Assembly (NCBI GenBank): GCA_023430315.1
Contig: JAEZAW010000303.1
Coordinates: 1 to 6,552, forward strand
Reading direction: 5' to 3'
DNA length: 6,552 nucleotides
Origin: Pseudomonadota bacterium
GTDB taxonomy: Bacteria > Pseudomonadota > Alphaproteobacteria > Rhizobiales > Hyphomicrobiaceae
Shown: positions 1 to 5,619 of the stretch, piece by piece
Numbering within the stretch: the stretch's first letter is position 1
Layout of the letters: every line of letters starts with the position of its first letter
Program-made: the position numbers and the translations under genes
Notes under the pieces: generated by a model
Told to the model about the DNA's origin: nothing
Databases searched by the model: none
Seen by the model: the letters and a program-made list of their open reading frames with translations, nothing else

Positions 1-778
1 CCCTTGCGACGCGCCGCGCATCCTCGAAATGGACGTCGCCGACCAGCCGGCTTTTCCCGCCCTCGCCCGGCACGCGATTGATACCGACATCGATCACAAT
101 GGCGCCGGGCTTGATCCAGTCGCCACGGATGAACTCCGGCCGGCCGACCGCCGCAATGAGCAGGTCCGCGCGCGCCGCGATCTCGGGCAGTGCTCGGCTC
201 TTCGAGTGAGCGATCGTCACCGTGCAGTTTTCCGCGAGGAGGAGCTGTGCAACGGGCTTGCCGACGATGTTCGAACGGCCGATGACGACGGCTTCGAGGC
301 CCGCGAGGTTTGCCTGCACCGACTTCGCCAGAATGATGCAGCCGAGCGGCGTGCAGGGAACCAGCGCCGGCTGACCGCTCGCGAGGCGCCCGACATTGAT
401 CGGGTGAAAGCCGTCCACGTCCTTGGCCGGATCGATGGCCTCGATGACGCGACCGGAGTCGATATGCGGTGGCAGGGGGAGCTGCACGAGAATGCCATCG
501 ACGTCCTCGCGGCGGTTCAGCTCATCCACGATCGCAAGCAGTGCGCTTTCGCTCGTCGTCGCCGGCACCTTGATCTCGAATGAGGCCATGCCGGCGGCCC
601 GCGTCTGGCCGTCCTTGTTGCGCACGTAAATCTCGCTCGCCGGATCATCTCCGACGAGGACGACGGCGAGCCCCGGCATCACACCATGCTCGCGGCCGAG
701 GCGCGTGACTGCCGCTTCGACATCCGACCTGAGCCCCGCCGCGATCGCCTTGCCATCAATGATCGTCGCCACCGACAT
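1..778 (-). CDS. folD: Bifunctional methylenetetrahydrofolate dehydrogenase / methenyltetrahydrofolate cyclohydrolase FolD (partial, C-terminus off the left edge)
   Basis: FolD interconverts 5,10-methylene-THF, 5,10-methenyl-THF and 10-formyl-THF in the cytoplasm, supplying one-carbon units for purines and formyl-Met-tRNA. Read on the minus strand from the ATG at 778-776, the frame stays open for 259 codons to the window edge. The full family length is about 285-300 residues, so roughly the last 30-40 are missing. Visible landmarks are the catalytic Tyr51-x-x-x-Lys55 pair (YVRNK), the DGILVQLPLP block with Gln99, KDVDGFHP with Asp122, the PCTPLG motif near 141-146, and the Rossmann nucleotide-binding stretch VIGRSNIVGKP at 165-175. 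All expected catalytic residues in the visible part are present. A GAGGGGG ribosome-binding sequence lies 4 bases before the ATG. The start is 18 bp downstream of the DUF167 stop, so it is probably the third gene of a yggT-DUF167-folD operon. I see no frameshift. The identification is very secure. Confidence 0.96.
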   Translation of the reverse strand, partial: MSVATIIDGKAIAAGLRSDVEAAVTRLGREHGVMPGLAVVLVGDDPASEIYVRNKDGQTRAAGMASFEIKVPATTSESALLAIVDELNRREDVDGILVQLPLPPHIDSGRVIEAIDPAKDVDGFHPINVGRLASGQPALVPCTPLGCIILAKSVQANLAGLEAVVIGRSNIVGKPVAQLLLAENCTVTIAHSKSRALPEIAARADLLIAAVGRPEFIRGDWIKPGAIVIDVGINRVPGEGGKSRLVGDVHFEDARRVAR

Positions 779-796
779 CCTGCCCCCTCGTCCCAC

Positions 797-1126
797 TCAC
801 TCTTCGACACCCACGCGGCGCGCGATCTCCGCCACAAGCGCCGCCTCGTTGCCGGCAATAGCCAGGCTCTTGACCCGCGCCGTGCTCCCGCCGACCAGCG
901 TCACCGTACTCTTCGGCACGCCGAGCCAGTCGGCAACGGTTTCGACCACAGCGGCGTTGGCCGCGCCCTTGTCCGGCACAGCACGCACGCGCACCTTCAG
1001 TGCCGGACCTTGGGCCGTGTCCTCAAGTCCCTCGACGACATCCTTGGAGGATTTAGGCGTCACGCGAACCCTGAGGATCAGGCCGTCTTTGGAGCGCGTC
1101 CAGGGCAAGGCCGCGCCGGACGTCAT
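797..1126 (-). CDS. DUF167 / YggU family protein
   Basis: A 109-residue protein of the DUF167 (YggU) family, which is small, widespread and without an established biochemical role. The family signature is visible: the first strand LRVRVTPKSS (residues 18-27), then LKVRVRAVPDKGAANAA (43-59) with its Pro-x-x-Gly-x-Ala-Asn core, then a short helix and VTLVGGSTARVKSL (75-88), corresponding to the usual V-x-x-x-x-G-x-x-x-R-x-K motif. Length matches the family (about 95-110). The frame is open further upstream, but the ATG at 1126-1124 is chosen because the domain begins right after it and because it overlaps the yggT stop as ATGA, a classic translational-coupling arrangement. It is followed 18 bp later by folD. 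The gene is intact, with codon use like its neighbours. Family assignment is firm; function is unknown. Confidence 0.93.
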   Translation of the reverse strand: MTSGAALPWTRSKDGLILRVRVTPKSSKDVVEGLEDTAQGPALKVRVRAVPDKGAANAAVVETVADWLGVPKSTVTLVGGSTARVKSLAIAGNEAALVAEIARRVGVEE

Positions 1127-1419
1127 CGCGCCAGGTCGATGAGCGTTGGAATGATCACGCTCTGCACGAAGTAGCATCCGAGCAGCAGGATGACGGGCGA
1201 GATATCGATGCCGCCGAGATCCGGCAGCACACGCCGTATGGGCCGCAGCAGCGGCTCGGTGACGGCATTGAGCGCGTTCCACAGCGAGCGCACGAAGGGG
1301 TTGTAGGCATTGACGACGTTGAAGGCCATGAGCCAGCTCAATATGACGCTGGCGATGATCACCCACGTATAGAGAGAGACGAGATAGCTGGTGAATTCGA
1401 GCAGTCGGATGAGCAGCAC
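1123..1419 (-). CDS. YggT family integral membrane protein
   Basis: A 98-residue inner-membrane protein of the YggT family. Two hydrophobic segments are visible, about residues 10-33 (SYLVSLYTWVIIASVILSWL region) and 72-94 (DISPVILLLGCYFVQSVIIP region). They are separated by a polar loop carrying the family motif: NPFVRSLWNALNAVTEPLLR followed by PIRRVLPDLGG. YggT proteins are widespread; proposed links to cell shape or division and to osmotic tolerance in various bacteria come from general knowledge, not from this sequence. The start is a GTG (1419-1417), chosen because an AAGGGA Shine-Dalgarno sequence lies 9 bases upstream, the protein begins directly with the first membrane helix, and no suitable ATG lies nearby. 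Its stop overlaps the DUF167 start by 4 bp. The 75-bp gap (1420-1494) to the upstream epimerase gene has no obvious terminator, so readthrough from that gene is possible. Confidence 0.93.
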   Translation of the reverse strand: MLLIRLLEFTSYLVSLYTWVIIASVILSWLMAFNVVNAYNPFVRSLWNALNAVTEPLLRPIRRVLPDLGGIDISPVILLLGCYFVQSVIIPTLIDLAR

Positions 1420-1428
1420 GGGCGCCGT

Positions 1429-1434
1429 TCCCTT
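1429..1434 (-). promoter_or_regulatory. Ribosome-binding site supporting the GTG start of the YggT gene
   Basis: On the minus strand the bases AAGGGA lie 9 bases before the GTG at 1419-1417. This is the best Shine-Dalgarno match in the 75-bp gap upstream of the YggT gene, and it is what decides the non-ATG start. Confidence 0.6.
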
Positions 1435-1494
1435 TTGAGTCTCGACAGTTCATGTAGCCATGCGCCGCCGCCGGGTTCACCGTGGCTGCGGGCC

Positions 1495-2472
1495 TTATCC
1501 CCGGTAATGCGAATACTGGCCCTTCGCGCGGTAGGACTCGAGATACGTGGGCACGATGGTATCGATCGCGTGCGGCCCGTGAACGCCGAGGCCCTGTAGG
1601 GTGCGGCCTTCCTTGGTCGCCGCGTCGCTCACGACGTTGTCGGCCTGAAGCATCCGCACCTGGTCGACGGTGAGCGGCCGCAGAGCATTGGGGAGTGGCG
1701 CGGTCAATGCCGCAACGAGCTTCGCGAGCCAGAAGGGGAGCGGCAGATAGCCTCGTGAGCGGCCGGCGTGCTCCTGCACGCGGTCGAGCAAGGCGCGGAA
1801 ATTGAGCACCTCGGGTCCGCCCAGTTCGTAGATCGTGCCCGGCTTGCCGGCGCCCTCGCAGACATTGGCGATCGCGGTCGCGACGTCGCCGACATATACC
1901 GGCTGGAAACGCGTGCGCCCGCCGACGAGCGGCAGCACGGGCGCCGTCCGCGCCATGGCGGCAAAGCGGTTGAACAGGCTGTCCTCAGGTCCGAACATCA
2001 GCGAGGGCCGCAGGATGATCGCTTCGGGAAAAGCCTCGAGCACCGCGGCCTCGCCCTGGGCCTTGGTGCGTCCGTACTGACCCGCCGAGTTGCTGCTGGC
2101 ACCAATCGCGGACACATGCACGAGACGCCGGGCGCCGCCCTCGCGCGCGGCCCGGGCTACGGTCCTGGCGCCCGCGACATGGATCGAGTCGAAGGTCTGC
2201 GCGCCGGATTTGGCGAGGATGCCGACCAGATTGACGACCCCGTCAGCGCCCTCGAGCGCCCGTGCAATCGAGTCGGGAAAGCGGACATTGCCCTGCACGG
2301 CATGGATCTGACCGACGGACCCCATGGGTTGCAGGTAGCCCGCGAGATCGGGTCGGCGCACGACCGCGCGCACCCTGAAGCCGCGCCGCGCCAACGCCCT
2401 GACCGTGTGCCGGCCGACGAAGCCCGAGCCGCCCACGACTGCAATGAGCCGCCCTTCTTCTCGTTTCACCAT
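1495..2472 (-). CDS. NDUFA9-like NAD(P)-binding atypical SDR / epimerase family protein
   Basis: A 325-residue atypical short-chain dehydrogenase of the group annotated in bacteria as complex I NDUFA9 subunit family. The mitochondrial relative is an accessory subunit of NADH dehydrogenase; the role of the free-standing bacterial proteins is not established. The N-terminal Rossmann fold has VVGGSGFVG (Gly14, Gly17, Gly20), then an Arg-rich stretch after the second strand (RAVVRR, 35-40) that may favour NADP(H). The family-typical VVNLVGIL is at 79-86, HVSAIGA at 119-125, and a Tyr133-x-x-x-Lys137 pair (YGRTK) is retained. The C-terminal half carries LTVDQVRMLQADNVVS, typical of the group. A longer reading starts at TTG 2505 and adds 11 residues; I prefer the ATG at 2472-2470 because it is closer to the domain start and preceded by GGGGATA about 5 bases upstream. 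The stop is TAA at 1497-1495. It is the first visible gene of the leftward cluster. Confidence 0.85.
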   Translation of the reverse strand: MVKREEGRLIAVVGGSGFVGRHTVRALARRGFRVRAVVRRPDLAGYLQPMGSVGQIHAVQGNVRFPDSIARALEGADGVVNLVGILAKSGAQTFDSIHVAGARTVARAAREGGARRLVHVSAIGASSNSAGQYGRTKAQGEAAVLEAFPEAIILRPSLMFGPEDSLFNRFAAMARTAPVLPLVGGRTRFQPVYVGDVATAIANVCEGAGKPGTIYELGGPEVLNFRALLDRVQEHAGRSRGYLPLPFWLAKLVAALTAPLPNALRPLTVDQVRMLQADNVVSDAATKEGRTLQGLGVHGPHAIDTIVPTYLESYRAKGQYSHYRG

Positions 2473-2842
2473 GCCCGTATCCCCATTACCTAGCCGCGCG
2501 AGCAATACATGGCTGCGCGGCCGGCCTCAAGGGCGCGGCTGGCGCAGGTCGCTGGCGAGGCTTGGTCCACCCGTCGAAAAAGGCTTTCTGAGAACACGGT
2601 AAATGTATTGGAAATGGATCTCCTGCCGCGGGCCTTAGCAGTGTGCCGGAATTGGCCGGAATGTACTGGTGCTGGGCGCCTGTTGACGAAGCAAAAAGGA
2701 AGACGGTCCGAAGTCATTTAGTCAAAAGCCGATCGAATTTACTTCTTCTCAGTCAGAGCCCTCGCATCTTGCGTTTATGCCCGCCCTCAAGTCGGCGTGG
2801 CAGCATTCGACGGCCTGATGTCGGGATAGGAGTTGCGTACCC
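2473..2842. other. Divergent intergenic region (370 bp), no gene recognised
   Basis: This stretch separates the leftward NDUFA9-like gene from the rightward Sel1-like gene and should hold promoters for both. It is locally more A/T-rich (around 2580-2620 and 2690-2770) than the genes beside it. Short open frames exist on both strands but resemble no known protein and lack coding character. I looked for sigma-70-type promoters: TTGACG at 2683-2688 (plus) and TTGACT at 2725-2720 (minus) resemble -35 boxes, but neither has a convincing -10 box at 16-18 bp, so no promoter is called. No strong terminator hairpin is seen. A direct repeat at 2645-2662 is listed separately. Confidence 0.7.
2645..2662. 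repeat. Two direct copies of GCCGGAAT, 10 bp apart
   Basis: GCCGGAAT occurs at 2645-2652 and again at 2655-2662, separated by TG. The repeat period is 10 bp, close to one helical turn, so both copies would face the same side of the DNA. It lies in the divergent intergenic region about 175 bp upstream of the NDUFA9-like start and about 180 bp upstream of the Sel1-like start. It could be a protein-binding site or a chance repeat. Confidence 0.35.
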
Positions 2843-3112
2843 ATGGCCAGATTTGATGTTGCATTCCACGAGATGCCGGCCCTTTCAGCCCAGGGCGGTG
2901 CGGCCGATGCGCTCTTCGAGCTCGGGCTCGCCTATTGCAGCGGCCGCGATGTCGGAGTCGACTTCATCGAGGCGCACAAGTGGTTCAATCTCGCGGCACT
3001 GCGCGGCAACAGCGAAGCCAAGCGCTACCGCAGCGAGCTTGCAAGCGAGATGAGCCGCGCCGAGATCGGCCAGGCCCAGCGCCGCGCCCGCGAGTGGCTC
3101 GCCCTCCACTAG
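2843..3112 (+). CDS. Small Sel1-repeat-like (SEL1/TPR-like) protein
   Basis: An 89-residue protein with a single Sel1-like repeat. The repeat runs from about residue 21 to 60: ALFELGLAYCSGRDV, then FIEAHKWFNLAALRGNSEAK, which matches the Sel1 pattern of A-x-x-x-L-G-x-x-Y-x-x-G-x-x-V followed by A-x-x-W-x-x-x-A-A-x-x-G-x-x-x-A. A charged helical tail follows (EMSRAEIGQAQRRAREWLA, about 69-87). Such repeats form paired helices that bind other proteins. No signal peptide or membrane segment is visible, so it is probably cytoplasmic. Short versions with this HKWFNLAALRGN block are familiar from Bradyrhizobium-like genomes, but I know of no demonstrated function. GGAG at 2829-2832 lies 10 bases before the ATG. 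It ends tail-to-tail with the GST gene, the two stop codons sharing CTAG at 3109-3112. It appears to be transcribed alone. Confidence 0.78.
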   Translation: MARFDVAFHEMPALSAQGGAADALFELGLAYCSGRDVGVDFIEAHKWFNLAALRGNSEAKRYRSELASEMSRAEIGQAQRRAREWLALH

Positions 3113-3738
3113 ACCAAGCCGTTCCGACCGTGGATCAGGTACGCCGGCCGCGTGCTGAGCTGCTCATAGTAGCGCTCCACTGCCGGCAGCTCGGGCTTCT
3201 CGAACTCTAGTCCGAGATACCGGTTCACGATCATGCCGACGGGGATGTCGGCGATGGTGAAGTTGGCGCCGCAGACGTAGGGCCCACCGGACCGCGCAAG
3301 ATCGGCATCCAGTCGCTGGAGCTGACGCGTCCAGTGCCAGATGCCCCAGTTGATCAGCTCCGTCTTCCCGACGAACTCCGGCGTCTTGGCGTGCAGTCCC
3401 AGGAATACGGGCCGCAAGCCCGCGAAGCCGTCACTGATACCCCAGTCCATCCATTGATCGACGGTCGACCGCGCTCGCAACTCCACGGGATATAAATCGC
3501 TCCTCTCGTTCTTGCTCGCGAGATAGCGCAGGATCGCGTTGCTCTCCCTCAGCACGAAACCGTCGTCCTCGATGACGGGGACGAGACCGAAGTGGCTGAT
3601 CCGCTGAAATTCCGGATCGCTCGTCGGCCGGTAGCCGCGCCCCCAATCCTCGCGCTCGTACGGGAGCGACATCTCCTCGCACAGCCACAGCACCTTGCGC
3701 ACATTGATGCCGTCGGCACGGCCGTAGATCTTCAGCAT
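3109..3738 (-). CDS. Glutathione S-transferase family protein
   Basis: A 209-residue cytosolic GST. The N-terminal thioredoxin-like domain (about 1-80) starts MLKIYGRADGINVRKVLW and carries the glutathione-site features GLVPVIEDDGFVLRESNAIL, meaning the conserved Val-Pro (the cis-Pro) and the Glu-Ser that bind the gamma-glutamyl end. The all-helical C-terminal domain includes FTIADIPVG, the usual N-capping box and conserved Asp. Relatives of this type usually have Ser in the first-loop position (x-x-Ser-x-Asn-Val); here it is Gly10. The activity and substrate therefore cannot be taken for granted: conjugation, dehalogenation, peroxidase and non-catalytic binding are all possible. The frame is open upstream to 3837, but the ATG at 3738-3736 is chosen because GGGGAAG lies 4 bases before it and the fold begins there. 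The gene is divergent from the GMC oxidoreductase and convergent with the Sel1-like gene. Confidence 0.92.
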   Translation of the reverse strand: MLKIYGRADGINVRKVLWLCEEMSLPYEREDWGRGYRPTSDPEFQRISHFGLVPVIEDDGFVLRESNAILRYLASKNERSDLYPVELRARSTVDQWMDWGISDGFAGLRPVFLGLHAKTPEFVGKTELINWGIWHWTRQLQRLDADLARSGGPYVCGANFTIADIPVGMIVNRYLGLEFEKPELPAVERYYEQLSTRPAYLIHGRNGLV

Positions 3739-3764
3739 TGCGCTTCCCCGCTCAGGTTGGCCCG

Positions 3765-3794
3765 AGCTTAGCCCGCGTGCCATGCATCCGCCAA
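3765..3794 (-). promoter_or_regulatory. Weak candidate promoter for the GST gene
   Basis: On the minus strand TTGGCG (3794-3789) is followed after 17-18 bases by CTAAGC/TAAGCT (3771-3765), about 27 bases before the GST ATG. The -35 box matches the TTGACA consensus at four of six positions; the -10 box is poor. The placement suits a short leader, but this is only a pattern match. Confidence 0.2.
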
Positions 3795-3799
3795 TCGTG

Positions 3800-3831
3800 T
3801 GCCCGCATAGCTGAGGCTTTGTGCGCGGGCA
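3800..3831. repeat. Inverted repeat in the GST/GMC divergent spacer
   Basis: TGCCCGC (3800-3806) and GCGGGCA (3825-3831) are perfect 7-bp inverted arms with an 18-bp spacer. They lie between the divergent GST and GMC genes, 70 bp upstream of the chosen GMC start and 62 bp upstream of the GST start. This could be an operator for a dimeric regulator or a weak hairpin in a GMC leader. In GC-rich DNA, 7-bp arms can also arise by chance. Confidence 0.3.
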
Positions 3832-3901
3832 GACCAACTGCTATCGAATGACCACGGAGCGACCCGAGGAAGCTCCGCGCAGGCAATTGGTGGAAATGCC
3901 C

Positions 3902-5608
3902 ATGATCTACGACTTCATCATCGTCGGCGGTGGCTCGGCGGGTTCGGTGCTCGCCAACCGGCTTTCGGCGAAGAGTGCGAACAAGGTGCTGCTGCTCGAA
4001 GCCGGCCCCGACACGCCGCATGGCGCCGTCCCGAAAGAGATCCTCGACAGCTACCCTGGCACGGCCTACTTCGACCCGCGCTTCCACTGGACCAAGCTGC
4101 GCGTACGCACCGAAGTCGTCTCCCACAACAATCCGACCGAAGCCCCGCCCCCCTTCCGCAAGTATGAGCAGGCGCGCGTACTCGGTGGCGGATCCTCGAT
4201 CAACGGCCAGCTCGCAAATCGCGGCGCGCCGACGGACTACGCCGAATGGGAAGCCCGCGGCGCGCGCGGCTGGAACTGGGATGGCGTGCTCCCTTACTTC
4301 CGCAAGGTCGAGCGCGACATGGACTTCGACGGCCCCTATCACGGCAAGGAAGGCCACATTCCCGTCCGCCGCATCTTCCCCGAGCATTGGACCGGCTTCG
4401 CCAAGGCGGCGGCCAAGGCCTTCGAAGCCCAGGGCTGGAAATACGTCGAGGATCAGAACGGCGCGTTCGAGGACGGCTATCTCCCGCTTACGCACTCGAA
4501 TGCCAATGAGCAGCGCGTGTCGGCCGCCATCGGTTACCTCGGCCCCGAGACCCGGCTCAGAAAGAACCTAACCATTTCGACGAGCACCGAGGTGAGCGGC
4601 CTCATCTTCGAGGGCAATCGTTGCGTCGGCGTGCGCGCGCAGGTCAAAGGCAGTGCTCAGGAATTCCGCGCCAACGAGGTTATACTGTGCAGTGGCGCGA
4701 TCCACTCGCCGGCTCATCTTATGCGCGCGGGCATCGGTCCCGTCGGTCATCTCAAGGATCTCGGCATCGATGTGCGGGCGGCACTACCCGGCGTCGGCCA
4801 GCGCTTGACGGATCACCCTGCAATTTCCGTCTCCGCCTACCTGCGCCCGCAAGGCCGCCAGAACGATTTCACGCGGCGGCATATGACGCTTGGTCTGCGC
4901 TACTCGTCAGGCATCGGTGACCTGCCGCCCGGCGACATGTTCGTCAGCGTCGTCTCGAAGTCGGCGTGGCACGATGTCGGCAAGCGCATTGCCTCGATGC
5001 TTATCTGGGTGAACCGCACCTGCTCGGAGCGCGGCGAGGTCAAGCTCGTGTCGCGCGATTCCCGAGAAGAGCCGCTCGTCGAGTTCAACCTACTCTCGGA
5101 TCGCCGCGATCTCGAGCGGCTCATGGATGGCTTCAAGCGCATGGGCCAAGCCTATGCGCATCCGGAGCTGCAGAAGGTCACGACGAACCCATTCCCTGCC
5201 GCCTACTCGGATCGCGTACGCGGGCTCGGCGTCGTGTGCACGAAGAACAAGATCATCACCGGCATCGCCGGACGCCTGCTCGACGGCCCACAGTCGCTGC
5301 GCAACTACCTTTTCGACAATTACATCGTCGAAGGCTTCAAGTACGACCAGGTCATGCAGGACGACGAGGCGCTCGAAGCCTTCGTGCGCAAGGCGACCAT
5401 CGGCGTGTGGCACGCGTCATGTACGTGCCGCATGGGTGAGGATGGCGATCCCATGGCCGTAACGGACGCACAAGGACGCGTGCGTGGTGGCATCAGCGGC
5501 CTGCGTGTCGTCGATGCCTCGATCTTCCCGATGGTGCCGAGCGCGAACACGAACTTCCCGGTGCTCATGAGCGCCGAGAAAATCGCGGACGCGATATTGG
5601 CGGCGTAA
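3902..5608 (+). CDS. GMC family FAD-dependent oxidoreductase (choline/alcohol dehydrogenase-like)
   Basis: A 568-residue flavoprotein of the glucose-methanol-choline (GMC) family, which oxidises alcohol groups of sugars, choline or other alcohols with FAD. The N-terminal ADP-binding motif is IIVGGGSAGSVLANRLS (Gly9, Gly11, Gly14), and Glu33 in LLLEAGP is placed to bind the FAD ribose. GMC signature 1 is ARVLGGGSSINGQLANRG at 91-108. The C-terminal domain has His504 (WHASCTCRMG) and Asn549 (SANTNFP), corresponding to the family's His/Asn catalytic pair, and ends in the usual MSAEKIADAI helix. No Sec or Tat signal is visible, so it is likely cytoplasmic. I prefer ATG 3902 (ATG 3896 is nearly as good): the FAD fold starts at once and GGTGG lies about 8 bases upstream. 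ATG 3848 and GTG 3821 would add 18 and 27 residues that look unstructured. Two oddities are Cys507 in place of the usual Gly before Thr-Cys-Arg-Met, and a long segment at about 429-490. The substrate is unknown. It is probably co-transcribed with the SDR gene 11 bp downstream. Confidence 0.93.
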   Translation: MIYDFIIVGGGSAGSVLANRLSAKSANKVLLLEAGPDTPHGAVPKEILDSYPGTAYFDPRFHWTKLRVRTEVVSHNNPTEAPPPFRKYEQARVLGGGSSINGQLANRGAPTDYAEWEARGARGWNWDGVLPYFRKVERDMDFDGPYHGKEGHIPVRRIFPEHWTGFAKAAAKAFEAQGWKYVEDQNGAFEDGYLPLTHSNANEQRVSAAIGYLGPETRLRKNLTISTSTEVSGLIFEGNRCVGVRAQVKGSAQEFRANEVILCSGAIHSPAHLMRAGIGPVGHLKDLGIDVRAALPGVGQRLTDHPAISVSAYLRPQGRQNDFTRRHMTLGLRYSSGIGDLPPGDMFVSVVSKSAWHDVGKRIASMLIWVNRTCSERGEVKLVSRDSREEPLVEFNLLSDRRDLERLMDGFKRMGQAYAHPELQKVTTNPFPAAYSDRVRGLGVVCTKNKIITGIAGRLLDGPQSLRNYLFDNYIVEGFKYDQVMQDDEALEAFVRKATIGVWHASCTCRMGEDGDPMAVTDAQGRVRGGISGLRVVDASIFPMVPSANTNFPVLMSAEKIADAILAA

Positions 5609-5619
5609 AGCGAGTAAGC

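Noticed and set aside
29..583. A 184-codon plus-strand open frame
   Set aside because: It lies antisense to folD, whose minus-strand reading shows all expected motifs. The plus-strand translation is Arg/Asp/Ala-rich, as expected for the mirror frame of GC-rich coding DNA.
1127..1480. Upstream extension of the DUF167 frame to 1480 (would give 227 residues)
   Set aside because: The extension covers the YggT gene in another frame and has no domain. The ATG at 1126 overlapping the YggT stop is the natural start.
1768..2493. A 241-codon plus-strand open frame
   Set aside because: It is antisense to the NDUFA9-like gene, rich in Arg, His, Gly and Asp, and has no recognisable domain.
2490..2721. 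Short open frames of 65-75 codons on both strands in the 2473-2842 spacer
   Set aside because: No recognisable family and no convincing ribosome-binding site; two of them are opposite each other over the same bases, as chance frames tend to be.
2683..2725. TTGACG (plus) and TTGACT (minus) as -35 boxes
   Set aside because: Neither has an acceptable -10 box at 16-18 bp spacing (GGTCCG-like and CTTCCT-like sequences instead).
3752..4495. A 247-codon minus-strand open frame
   Set aside because: It is antisense to the start of the GMC gene, with no recognisable fold; the plus frame has the clear FAD-binding motif and GMC signature.
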